Below are positions 24,801 to 34,282 of a stretch of 64,000 nt of DNA, piece by piece. The notes beneath the pieces are model-generated. The model was not told the origin of the DNA. It did no database searches and saw only the letters and a program-made list of their open reading frames with translations. Within the stretch, counting starts at the first letter, position 1; every line of letters starts with the position of its first letter. The stretch covers positions 11,139,001 through 11,203,000 of the forward strand of contig NC_044584.1 in NCBI RefSeq assembly GCF_901933205.1, written 5' to 3'. Source of the stretch: Camarhynchus parvulus. Lineage: Eukaryota > Chordata > Aves > Passeriformes > Thraupidae. A program made the position numbers and the translations under genes.

Positions 24801-27248
24801 TCCTCAGAAGAAAATCCTCAGGAAATCCCCAATTTAAGGTGAAGTATAAGAAAATTAATGTCACTGCTCATCTTCATCCTCTTCTTTCAAGCTGTGCAAA
24901 AGTGCATTTCAAAACTATTCCAGAATTTGAATTTCCATCAAAATCTTTGAACAGTTTTGAATAGCATGGCTGGACACTTAAAAGACTCTGCTCTTCAGAA
25001 TATCTTGCCAATGTTTGTTGTTAAGCACAAAAAACCCCACTGATGTCAGTAGCTGGCAGGATCCCAAACTAATACCAGAAAATAATGGTTGTTTTTTTAT
25101 ACAAATCCTTTTCTTCTAAGGAATATACATCTATTTCTTCTTTACACTCAGTTTCCATATAATGTTGGAACCTGCTGTGCCTCTGTCATTGCTTTCTAAA
25201 CTGAGCACAAAAGTCTAGAGTTTGGTCAGTCTAAAGAACCTAAATCCTCCACCCCATTTTGGTATTATTTCCAAAATTCTGTGTAGAGTTACATACTTTA
25301 ATTCTTTTTCAGGAAGTGGCCTATACTGGGGAATACACATTGGAGGCATTTTCTGAATTCTTAGAAGAACAAAGAAAGACGACAGCAGAACCAGGAGAGG
25401 AGGTAGGCATTTGATCCAGACCTGATCTGCTGTGTAAGCCAGGCAGGTTCCCAGCTGGTGAGACATCCCTGAGCTGGCTGTAGGCCAGCCACCCTCCTGG
25501 TCCCCTGTTCGTGCCAGTGCTGGGGTGGTTCTGACCAGTGCATGGCTGGTGCCATCCCCACAGCAGCTGCAGCCTTGTAGCACAGCCTGGCAGGCACACA
25601 CCCACTCACATCCCTGTTCTTGTCACACGAAGCCTCATCCCCCACTGCTGGTGTTATCCCTGAGTCACACGCCAGCCCTGGCAGCCAGCACAAAGGAGCC
25701 TGCAGCCTGGCAGGTGTGCGGCAACACTTGCTCACAGTTTTAGCTGGAAAAACAAAGCCCAGCTAAGTGTCAGAGTTAGAGCTGTTCAAATCCCCACTGC
25801 TCACCTCATTCTGCTACATTCAGTGCAGCTTCTCTTCCTCCTAAAACAAGGACACAGCTGAGAGCACAGGATGTTCCTTCTCTGAGCAGTCTGGTTGTGA
25901 TTGTTGTCAGCTCCTTGACCCTTTTTTCTGCACTGTAAATCAGACCAGAGAAGTGTTTGCTGTCCCACAGCTGCCTGTTATTTAATCACAGACACTTCAC
26001 TGCTAAAAGACACATGGTAAGTGAGCAAGGTGACTGAGCTCCACAGAGAACTACAGGGAACAGAAAAATTCCTGACATGTAAATGGAGACACTGTCCACT
26101 CAGTGTGAGAATCCTGGGCCCTTTCTGCCCCGCATGAAGTGGGACCACAGGTTAGCAATTGTTATCAACACTCTTTTCAGCTGGTAGGAAAACTGTCTGT
26201 GGGTGGAGAAACACTTTTGAGTTTGCAGACTTATTTCCACCAGAGGCTTTGATTTTCTCCTGCATTCAGTGCTTCAATATGTAGTTACTGCTGGAGAGAG
26301 ATGACTGAACTAGTAGTGGGACACAAAAGGCTGCAGAGCAGGACCAGACACCCAATCACTGCAAAATTCTTCTTTCCAATACCCAAAGCCCACACCTGAT
26401 GTCTGTCTCTTGCATGTTCCTTAGTGCTGTGCTTCAAGCAGATCTATTGAGTTGTACACAGTCTTTTACATGCAATATTTGAGCTCTGTATATTCTGCTG
26501 TCTCTCCTTCATGCTTTATTTCACGTAAGAGAATAAGTAAAAAAGTCACCTTAGAAAATACCACTCAAAACCATGTTCTGTGTAGCAAATTGGGTAAGTT
26601 TTCTCATCTGTTCACTTTTTCCACCCTTACCTGACACCCACCACATTTTCCCAGAAGATTGCAGTATTAGACCATTTGCAGTACAGCGCTTGATATGAAC
26701 TTCCCTCTTGAAGTAATTCCTCATCCTCACCTCAGGACATTCACAAACACACAAACAAGATAAATAAGGTAGTTTATTTTGAGATTGCCAAAGAAAGACA
26801 GTCTTGTGCCCATCAGCACACGTGGTATTCTAAATTCATATTAAATCTTCACACAAAGCTTCATCTAAGCTATGCCATAAACCAGTGAAAAGGTGTAAAA
26901 ACAAAGTGCATTTTAGCAACAGCTGCGCTATTTCTGACCTCATTAACAAGACCTCAAGTTCTTTAGTTGGAAAAGATGAAAATCTGCATTTCAACTAATC
27001 TTAAAATTTTTAATTTTTTTATTAAGAATTACTAAAGTCTTTGTGAACATTTGTAATAAGCAATTTTCCTCTTGCATTTCCTTTTTTAAAAGGATCCTTC
27101 AGGGAGGAATCAAAGAGGATTTCAGCCAAAAGGAAACGGTAATAACAGAGAAAGAACTTTAATGGTTCAGAGAAAGAGAAACATTCTCAGGATTGTGGGG
27201 AATCCTTCCTGGAAGGAGCTCAATGGAAGAATGACTCATCTCAAGTGA
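3682..27248 (+). CDS. PDILT: PDILT, testis-type protein disulfide isomerase-like chaperone (whole gene, 11 coding exons)
   Basis: Joined exons: 3682-3877, 11824-12030, 14908-15041, 16812-16949, 17533-17643, 18579-18704, 19644-19841, 21103-21223, 22583-22764, 25313-25402 and 27093-27248, giving 1659 nt or 552 residues (human about 584). Every junction is GT-AG and the phase never breaks. Layout: signal peptide about 1-20, a domain about 40-149, b about 150-260, b' about 263-372, a' about 385-500, then a short basic tail. The CxxC positions are S70-Q-S-S73 and S415-H-E-C418, so neither thioredoxin domain can do normal dithiol exchange. The cis-proline loops remain (AFPT with P117; RYPFF with P459). 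Sequons include N75, N124, N158, N183 and N401. In mouse, PDILT works with calmegin in the ER of spermatids to fold sperm-surface ADAM3. Identity is clear from near-continuous similarity to human PDILT in exons 6-10, with divergence concentrated at both ends. Function in birds is inferred. Confidence 0.93.
4905..5290. repeat. AT-rich low-complexity block (ATAAAA/ATATAA-like)
   Basis: The stretch is almost purely A and T, made of degenerate 5-bp TAAAA and dinucleotide TA steps with occasional G or C. The 98-codon minus-strand frame across it (Ile/Tyr/Phe-rich) is a composition artefact. Confidence 0.85.
11442..11525. repeat. Long inverted repeat, 39-bp arms with one mismatch and 6-base loop
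   Basis: The left arm (11442-11480) and right arm (11487-11525) are reverse complements over 39 bases with one T/C difference (a possible G-U pair in RNA); the loop is ATGATC. The pairing can extend a few bases outward with a one-base bulge. No terminal duplication typical of a DNA transposon was seen. It lies within PDILT intron 1, so the primary transcript would fold into one hairpin. Confidence 0.9.
11824..12030 (+). CDS. PDILT: PDILT coding exon 2: a domain with degenerate active site
   Basis: This exon completes residues 66-134 plus one base. It starts [15 protein letters not shown]: the slot where active PDIs have C-G-H-C is S70-Q-S-S73, and human PDILT has S-K-Q-S there. FGKIDVT (96-102) and the cis-proline loop AFPT (115-118) keep the thioredoxin fold. 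Sequons occur at N75 and N124. The acceptor is TTTTCCAG and the donor GTAAAC. Intron 2 after it (12031-14907) contains a short CA microsatellite near 13193-13204 and is otherwise unremarkable. Confidence 0.92.
14908..15041 (+). CDS. PDILT: PDILT coding exon 3: end of a domain, start of b domain
   Basis: Residues 135-179. An amphipathic helix ([14 protein letters not shown]) closes the a domain. Then [24 protein letters not shown] is the typical first strand-helix-strand of a PDI b domain, ending at the same GFF motif as human PDILT. There is a sequon at N158. The acceptor is CCTTCCACAG, and the donor GTAATT begins at 15042. Intron 3 (15042-16811) has only shadow open frames. Confidence 0.9.
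16812..16949 (+). CDS. PDILT: PDILT coding exon 4: b domain
   Basis: Residues 180-225, in phase 0 at both ends. It holds helix [20 protein letters not shown] and strand [16 protein letters not shown], ending in SLVVFKE, the b-domain pattern where the helix aligns with ELFYDVIKDFPEL in human. It has two cysteines that human PDILT lacks in this region as I recall it. There is a sequon at N183. The donor is GTAGGA. Intron 4 (16950-17532) is read through by a 189-codon frame that has no coding resemblance. Confidence 0.88.
17533..17643 (+). CDS. PDILT: PDILT coding exon 5: end of b domain
   Basis: Residues 226-262. It begins [12 protein letters not shown] and ends LVTEYNIE, matching the LTDFVIEYNTEN segment that closes the human b domain. 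The acceptor is TTTGTCCAG and the donor GTATGT. Intron 5 (17644-18578) shows nothing notable. Confidence 0.88.
18579..18704 (+). CDS. PDILT: PDILT coding exon 6: b' domain, first half
   Basis: Residues 263-304. [19 protein letters not shown] is the opening strand of the b' fold, followed by helix [18 protein letters not shown]. In human PDILT b' is the substrate-binding domain. The acceptor is TTTCCCAG and the donor GTTTGT. Intron 6 (18705-19643) shows nothing notable. Confidence 0.9.
19644..19841 (+). CDS. PDILT: PDILT coding exon 7: b' domain, second half
   Basis: Residues 305-370, one of the best conserved parts. [20 protein letters not shown] and then [15 protein letters not shown] align almost residue for residue with human ILFILVDADEPRNGRVFKYF and VQILNLSSDARYKMP, including a shared sequon (N-L-T here). 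The acceptor is TTTATCACCAG and the donor GTATGT. Intron 7 (19842-21102) holds only shadow frames, including 165 codons on the minus strand. Confidence 0.95.
21103..21223 (+). CDS. PDILT: PDILT coding exon 8: b'-a' linker and start of a' domain
   Basis: Residues 371-410 plus one base. [20 protein letters not shown] is the linker; [12 protein letters not shown] and TVFVMF are the first strands of a', and the corresponding human stretch is QLVGKNFNVVVF. There is a sequon at N401. The donor GTAAGT is at 21224. Intron 8 (21224-22582) shows nothing notable. Confidence 0.93.
22583..22764 (+). CDS. PDILT: PDILT coding exon 9: a' domain with S-H-E-C site
   Basis: Residues 411-471. It opens YAPWSHEC, so the N-terminal nucleophilic cysteine is Ser415 while Cys418 remains; human has S-K-K-C here. 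[11 protein letters not shown] and the cis-proline loop DRYPFF (P459) are identical or nearly so to human. An open frame continues past the donor GTGAGA at 22765 into a tandem repeat, but that part is intron. Confidence 0.95.
22919..23150. repeat. Minisatellite in PDILT intron 9, about 34-bp unit, 7 copies
   Basis: The unit begins GGAAACCCTTCTATTGTCTC and ends ATCCTATATATGAG. Copies start at 22919, 22953, 22987, 23020, 23062, 23090 and 23124. Copies 1-3 and 6 are near-identical (33-34 bp), copy 4 is expanded to 42 bp by internal rearrangement, copy 5 is shortened to 28 bp, and copy 7 is partial. The array starts 154 bp after exon 9. Confidence 0.92.
23151..25312 (+). other. Remainder of PDILT intron 9
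   Basis: This is AT-rich unique sequence ending in CTTTTTCAG before exon 10. No exon, RNA gene or dispersed repeat was recognised. Confidence 0.7.
25313..25402 (+). CDS. PDILT: PDILT coding exon 10: end of a' domain
   Basis: Residues 472-501. [20 protein letters not shown] forms the last strand and helix of a' and aligns with VLYKGEHTLKGFSDFLESH in human. The exon ends in an acidic PGEE and has the donor GTAGGC at 25403. Intron 10 (25403-27092) shows nothing notable. Confidence 0.92.
27093..27248 (+). CDS. PDILT: PDILT probable last coding exon, short basic tail
   Basis: 51 codons plus TGA (residues 502-552), entered through the acceptor TTTTTTAAAAG in phase 0. The sequence is rich in Arg, Lys, Asn and Gly (including QRKR and NGNNRER) and has no resemblance to the long acidic/Lys-rich tail of human PDILT. 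It ends MTHLK, so there is no KDEL-like retention signal. AATAAA follows 12 bases after the stop, which supports a terminal exon. A possible donor (GGTAATAA near 27138) inside it could lead to another 3' exon. This is the least certain exon of the model. Confidence 0.65.
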   Translation, partial: DPSGRNQRGFQPKGNGNNRERTLMVQRKRNILRIVGNPSWKELNGRMTHLK

Positions 27249-27259
27249 ACACAGAGCTG

Positions 27260-27273
27260 AATAAAAAAATAAA
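27260..27273 (+). terminator. Tandem poly(A) signals after PDILT stop
   Basis: Two AATAAA hexamers at 27260-27265 and 27268-27273, starting 12 bases after the TGA. Cleavage would be expected about 10-30 bases further on. The 3' UTR would be very short, a feature common in spermatid-expressed genes. Confidence 0.6.
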
Positions 27274-27299
27274 CGTAAAGAATTTAGTATCCATGGCTT

Positions 27300-30200
27300 G
27301 TTATGTGTGACTTCTCTTCTGAATCCAATTTAACTCCTAGTTTTACTGGGATCAGTTCTCAGGGGTTCTTAAAATACTGTCAATTTTGCTTAAACAGTGG
27401 CTTTATTATTAATAAAACTACTCTTCAGAAAGGTGTGTATGCCATGGCAAACAGACCAAGATATAAAACCACGCTATCTGAACAGGACCAGCAACAAGAT
27501 TGCCACTGATTGCTCTCCAAAACAGCCTGTTGTTTTCAAAGGAGATTAACTGCTCCCAAAAGGAAGGGTCTACCACTGCAAAAAGCATACCTAGGGTGAT
27601 CTTCAGAAAAAGTCATTAGAGCTAGGGGCTGAGCCCAAAGGGCAGCAAGGAACAGCTCATGGCTTTTTTATGCAAGTAGTAAAAAATGCAGAAATAGACA
27701 TAAAATTTAATTGCAGTTAGAAAAATACCATGGCTAACACACAAAGTCACAAATATGACTCACATTCTAGTTATGTGGGGTCCCTTAACCACATGTTAAA
27801 GAAGTGAGACAGGTGAAACTGCTGGACAATAGTAATTTCTTCCTGCAAGGACCAGATAAAGCAGAAATTATTCCAAAAATTTGAAACCTTTTCTTACACA
27901 ATTAGGGAAAGAAGAACACTTATCAGAATTTCATTTCAGAAACAGGTGTTCAAAATCTGTTTCCAAATTGTTAATGCTAATAATCACTTTCTTATATAAG
28001 CAGGGGAAAATGAGGAAAACAGAAAAGGAAGGAACACCCATTTGGATGGAAGAAGGCTCCATCATTGCAGTGAAGAATGCAGCACTGAGAGGGAGCATGG
28101 AGAGCTCCTAACCCTCACCTGTCACACCAGACAACAAGAGAGGGACAGTTGTAAAGCACTGGCCCTCTTACATTTTATGATGGTTTGCTAAAAAGTGCAG
28201 TTCATGACAGGTGGCTTGTTTGCTATCCAGGTTGCAGCATGTAATTAAATAAGCCCACTTCGAGATTTAAGGTGAATTATTAACTTCTTTACTTCACAGT
28301 TCTTGCAAATAAATAGGGCTCCACACGCAGCACGCCTCAGGAGGCTGTCAGCTGCTCTTCATGATGAGGAGGTAACAAGGAGACACAGAAAGGAAAACAG
28401 TTTATGTTGAGTCCCCATGGGCACAGTTTAATCTCTGCTGGGATTAATGGTCATTGGGACTGCAATTAAATCCACTTAATGGGAGAGGATTCTTGTGGAA
28501 GCACATTCAGTGCTAGACCACCATTCCTATATATGGTCCACCTGGGTTTTGCAGGTCTTTGACCTGGTTCTGTGAGCAGTCTACTGAGCCTGTCTGAAAT
28601 GGGTGAAGACCAGATGGGCTCCACACACTCAGGTTTTCTGCCAGAAACATCACCTACATGGGGAGAAGGAGCAGAAAGCTTCACAGGAAAACTACAGCTT
28701 AAAATCAGCACTGTAGAGGTGAGAGATGGGAGCCACAGCTGAGTTGTTACTATCTGAGGAAGAATTCTTTGAAGATGACAAGTAAAGTTTAATTCTCATG
28801 TTTTTAATACAGAGTAAATTTTTGATAAAACTGCAATACAGTAGAAATCAAACCATACTGTCGCTTAGTGGCATGAGGAAAAGATGGGATGATTTTAAAG
28901 AGTTCAAGCTAAGTTTGCTGTGGGTGGAAGCTCCAGCTGGACAGTTGGGTTGCAGTTGGCAGTAAGAGTTTCACAGCACCCTTGTTAAGAGGACTTAATT
29001 TACAAATACCACAGAAACAATGACTTGACCATTGAGGTGTACCCAAACTGCCTCTCTTACACACTGAAGTCAGTTCTCCTCTGGACATCAAACACAAGTT
29101 CTCCAGGACATTCCCATTCCAGTGGGACCTTGGGCAAAGTAAACCTGATCACTGCTGGATATTGGGTTTCATTTGACTTTCATTTAACATTGGGTGTTCA
29201 TTAACACACAGAAGCCTTCATTTGATATCCTGGGAGATCAGATTAGGAAGAGAATGAGATGAAGTTAATCCCAAAGAGAGGGAAGTGTCAGTGTGCTTTC
29301 CCTTTGCTGCCTGCAACACGATGAAATCTGAATGGCAAGCAGTGCCACCAGCATATTTTGAACTATTAAACACAGAAGCTATAATCTTTTAATTAGTTTC
29401 CTTCCAGAAAAATGGAGCAAGCAATGTTCAGCACCAGTCTGTATCTGGCAGATGGGTTTACCATTCAAGATAAAGAAAAAAAAATTAATTTTCACTGCGT
29501 CTACCCACTGTATACAAGGCTCAATCCTGAAACTGCTATCTATCCTATTATGAGGTGCAAGATTACATTTTAATGAAAACATGTGACATCTCAGCAAATG
29601 ATGTTCTCATTTTTGTTCCAGCCACTCTCAGATGTGGTGTCAAGACAAGGGGCTGAGTGCAGACTCACATGCCATGAACTGACACATGACAAGAGTTCCA
29701 ATCTGCTTCATAAAAGTGTGCTAAAAGCCTGCCTGAATCACATCTCTTCCTTGGTCAAAAGTCTGCCTTCCTGACTGAGTTCCTCCAAGTCTCGACCAGG
29801 GCAGGAGGAGCCCATGGTGCCAAACAAGTGCCCTGGCACCTCACCTTGTTCTCCCTCTGACTCAAATCAGCTACAGAATGTATTCCTGGAACAAAAATTT
29901 GGAAGTGTCACAAGGAGAATTGAGCCCTAAGTGCATGAAATGCAATTGCTTCCTCAAGCTTTGCTAAGTCAAACATTACTTCTTTTATTTTAGTCTAAAC
30001 ATGAAGAGAATCTGTTTAATTTTAAAGAGCACATCATTATAACCGTGCTTAGACATTCTAAATATTACTTAAAAATCATTAAAAATTTTTAAAAATCAAT
30101 ATTTATTAGCCAAACTTGTTTCTGTAAATGAATACCAATATTTTAAATGCCCCACTCACATAAATACTCTCCTCCTGCACATAAATAAGCCCTATCAATT

Positions 30201-33160
30201 AAGACAGACAGGACTAAGTAAAGAGATATGAATGCATACCAGCAATGGAGCTGCTTTAATCTGCACTGATTATAAATATGGAGCAGCAGAAGCAACACTC
30301 TCAGCTACAAATCTTAATTATAAAAAGCATCACAAAGTTTAACACAAAAAAAGGATAAACTTGAACCATTCTGAAGAAATGCTGACTTGTTTTTTTTATT
30401 CAGTGATAGCCTATCCTGCCTTAAAATACAAGCTTTGAGCACCTTGCAGATAAAAATTCATCTCATTAAGTTCTATTCTTAAATCCTGGAGAAGAAAAAT
30501 GTTGTTCAGAATTGACAATCATTCATAGATGCTCAGATGAACAGAAAAAAACCCCCAGTCTTAATGAGAACTATAATAATTCTTTTCCTCTTTACAACAG
30601 ATTAATCCTACCTTAATTTCCCTGGAATTACTTTCAGCTGGCATTAGCATAACAACAATACATTAAAAGGGATTAATACAAAACAAATGCAACAACGGTT
30701 CAAAAAAAAAATCCCCTTGATGGGTGGCAGTGGCATAATTGGTATAAATCACAAGGTCTGGAGGTCAGAAACTCCTGTTGGTAGAAAGAGATGTGTGCTG
30801 TATGCCTGAAGGCTGATGGGATGATCAGGGAGAGGGGTCTAAAGCCAGCATTGCAGGCATTTCATTCAGAGAATTGCATTGTCAAACTCATGAGGAAGTT
30901 TGACACTCCTGTGTTTCCTTTCTCTCACACTCCTGACAGCAAAGAGACGAGAGTTGGCTCCAAGGCCACAAAGATTTAATGCAGATATATTAATAAAAAG
31001 CAACAACTCACATGTTTATAAAAATGTGCTATTGTGTTAACTCAGGTGGACTTGGGCCAGTGGAAATTACTCAGATATTTGAAAGCCATGCTTGGTGTAA
31101 CCAGCTGTGACAGCAGCAAGGAGCCTGTGCTCAGCTGCACCTTCCCTCTGGGTGAAGCTTTAAACCCATTTGTCCCCTGGGCTTGTGGCCACGCTGCTGT
31201 GGCTGTGCATCAGGAGTCCCACACAGGCTGTCAGTCATTCACCCAAGCTTGTGTCCAGCTCTGAGGGCTTCCAGGGCCACCTCACTGCTCGCATTTTGTG
31301 CTTGAGTGACCACATCTGAGAGATGACACAGCTGAGGGGCCAAGCCAAACTTAGCTGTGCCACTGGCTTTGGAGCAGGCAGCTCCAAAAACTCCAAAAAC
31401 TGTTCCTGCTGCACCAGTGGGGTCACACATTGCCCAATGTGCCCTCAGCTTGCAGCTTCTGAGAATCACCTTGGAAATATTTGCTTTCTGTGAAACATTG
31501 ACAGAGCTAAAGCTGTGCCAGCACTGCTGCCCACTCCTCTGGCTGCTGAACAAACATGCAGTGGCTGCTGCCTTTTCCCCAGGGCCTGCCAGCTGCTCCA
31601 CACCAGCTCCTGGGTGGGGAATTTGCTGCACAGGGACCCTCACTATTCACACCCTGGGCCTGCATCCCCACTTTGACACCACACAGTGAACACACACAGC
31701 TAAAGAATCATTTTCTCACCCTCCCCAGGAAGAAACAACATGCTGTATTTCATTTGAGCTGTCCTGGGCAAATGCATGTTACCAATAACTGCAAGCAGTG
31801 AATAATAAATATTAATAAAGCATTTAATTGGAATCCTGTTGAAAAGCACTTTCTCCAGCACAGCTGGCAAGAGCCCCCTTGAACAAATGCTGCCTTCTTG
31901 CCAAGTACAACACAGGTAGTGACAACCAGTCAGCAGAGGCTAAGGACACGTGTGAACATCATAGCTGAGGTTTTCAAAGCACGTATTTTATAGACTGAAG
32001 TAATCTGGGAATTCTGCCTAAATTTTCCTCCTCTGGCCTCGTCGTTTTTGAGAAGATGCTGGTTATTTCTTAGCACCCCCACCACATACTAACAGAGTCC
32101 TGAGCTAAACCAGCACCCTGGGACAGCATTCTCTCCAGCCTCTATATGCCAGGGCACAGCACCAGTGGTTGCCAGAAAAACAGTTCTTTTAGACCAGTAG
32201 CACATGAAAGGGTCCATAAAAACTAGTTCACTATAATTTCCTTTCACTTAATTTGACACTGGTGGGTCTCTGCCTGCCTTGCCTCACTGTCCTTCCCTCC
32301 AAAGCACTGCTATTTGCTGAGTCAGGAAGAAAACCCACGCTCTTCCACATGCCCTGATCCTTTTCCCAAACAGCTCTTGGCCAAAGTCTTGTAACTTCAA
32401 CAGACCAAGGTATTTGCCCAGAAATCACATTTGCTTGAAGAGTCTGAGTTCATGGCAAAAATCTGTACCACTGTTTTAGCCTGGCTGCATACATGAGGTG
32501 CCTCTGGGAATTGTTGGATTTTAGGGTGGCAATTACAGACTTTGTAAGAGCCAAGTGTGGGGTGTAACAGCTTTCTAACTGGCATTAAATATCTAGCAAA
32601 CTCTAAACTATTTCAGTTCTAGTCCTTCATAATTTCCATGTAATCCTTTATTAAGACTCTGAAAAAAGAGACTGGACACTTTTTAATGTTCACTTAATTG
32701 GCAATCTTTGCTATAGTTTTGTCTGTGTATTTTTCTACTTTTAACCCTTTGAGTAAGATACTGCGTGGCATAAGAATTCTTAGGACACTTTCCTCAGAGA
32801 ACCCACTGGTGTAGAAATTTGAAGGATGTGCTCCCCCAGCAACCAGAGGACTTCATACAAGACAAGGAAGATGGTGTTATATGGAACACTCATTGGTGAA
32901 AGCGAACCATAATTTGCAATACATGAAAAGAACATCCCTTGTGATAAACGAATCTCTTCATTTTGAAATTTTGCAACCTGAAATCTTTTCTTCCAATCAA
33001 GAGCCACTGGGATTCTTTGAACTGAATACTCATTTATATTGAGAACACACAAAATACTACCCCCAATATGTTTATTCTTCTGTAGCCTTCTTCCTACTAA
33101 TTCATCCAAGCCTGGTAGGACAACATATTTCAGTTATACGGTCAGGGATGTGAAATGAGG
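27300..33160. other. Intergenic region downstream of PDILT
   Basis: I found no supported gene. Two exon-like pieces with acceptor-like CAG ends occur at about 28003-28111 (35 codons then stop) and 28301-28372 (24 codons before a GTAACA donor-like site); either could be an alternative PDILT 3' exon, but neither has recognisable protein similarity. The rest is AT-rich unique sequence. Confidence 0.5.
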
Positions 33161-33179
33161 CCGTGTGGCTCAAGAGGAG

Positions 33180-33480
33180 CCCCTGAGCGGTGACACAGGA
33201 GCTTGGGGCGGTCACCGAGCGCCGGCCTCGGGGCTCAGAGGAGCCGCCGCCGCAGCCTTGGGGCCGGACCCGCATTCCCGCACAATTCCACGGCTCCACC
33301 GCCACCTGCCGGGATGTGCGGGCATCCCAGCCCGGCTCGGGACCCGGGACACGGCCTGGCCCGGGAACGGCGCCTGCAGCGCCGAAGGACCGAGAGTCTG
33401 GGAGAGAGAACAGCGCCCGGGGCGCGGCACGGCAGCCCGAGGGGCGCGGGCACACCCCGGCGCCTCAGGGAGGACAATGA
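33180..33480. promoter_or_regulatory. CpG-rich segment, candidate CpG-island promoter
   Basis: I counted about 36 CpG dinucleotides in roughly 300 bases, against a very CpG-poor surrounding. Runs such as GAGCCGCCGCCGCAG and GGGGCGCGGCACGG are typical of unmethylated vertebrate promoters. No gene with a recognisable product starts beside it. It abuts the 23-bp minisatellite, so it could alternatively be a GC-rich repeat remnant. Confidence 0.55.
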
Positions 33481-33524
33481 CTGGAGATCCATCCCTTGCA
33501 TTGCATCCATCGCATCCTTGTATG

Positions 33525-34282
33525 GGATCTACTGGATCCTTTGTACTGCATCTGCCAATCCTTTCTGCAGGATCTACTGGATCCCTTGTGCAGGACCCAC
33601 CGGATCCTTTGTACTGGACCTACCAGATCCCTTGCATAGGATCTACTGGATCTCTTGTGCTAGATCTGCTGGATCCCTTGTGCTGGATCTACCGGATCCC
33701 TTGTGCTGGATCTACCGGATCCCTTGCATAGGATCGACCGGATCTCTTGAACTGGATCTGCCGGATCCCTTGTGCTGGATCTACCGGATCATTTGTGCGG
33801 GATCTACTGGATATTTTCTGCAGCATCTGCTGGATCCTTTATACAGGATCTACCGGATCCCTTGCACAGGATCTACTGGATCTCTTGTGCTAGATCTGCT
33901 GGATCCCTTGTGCTGGATCTACCCGATCCTTTGTGCAGGATCTAATGGATATTTTCTGCAGCATCTGCTGGATCCTTTATACGGGATCCACCGGATCCCT
34001 TGCACTGGACCTGCCGGATCCTTTGTGCAGGATCTACTGGATCCCCGGTACTGGATCTACAGGATCCTTCATACAGGATCTACTGGATCCTCTGTGCAGA
34101 ATCTGCTGGATCCCTTGTACAGGATCTACCAGATCCTTTGTAAAATATCCACCAGATCCCTTGTACTGGATCTACAGGATCCTTTATACTGGATCTACCA
34201 GATCCCTTGTACTGGATCTACCGGATCCCTTGTATAGGATCTACTGGATCCTTTGTCCTGGATCTGCCGGATCCTTTGTGCC
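33525..34282. repeat. 23-bp minisatellite, 33 copies, rich in GGATC
   Basis: The unit is 23 bp: it begins GGATCTACYGGATCC and ends with a TTTGTACT-like part. I could lay out 33 consecutive copies in register, with one 22-bp copy (33548-33569) and degenerate half copies before it from about 33485. The unit has an internal GGATC repeat 9 bp apart. Copies 6-7 (33639-33684) recur as copies 16-17 (33869-33914), and copies 13-14 resemble 19-20, showing higher-order duplication. The unit has no stop codon in any plus-strand frame, which creates long open frames. Confidence 0.97.

Noticed and set aside
30722..30785. tRNA-like stretch with an A-box-like TGGCATAATTGG and a weak B-box-like GGTCAGAAACTCC
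   Set aside because: The acceptor ends do not pair and no proper anticodon arm can be formed; at best a decayed tRNA-derived remnant.
33203..34237. 344-codon open frame on the plus strand, the longest in the window
   Set aside because: It covers the CpG-rich segment and the 23-bp minisatellite. The unit lacks stop codons in every plus-strand frame, so the frame is open by composition; the peptide just repeats every 23 residues and overlapping frames are open too.
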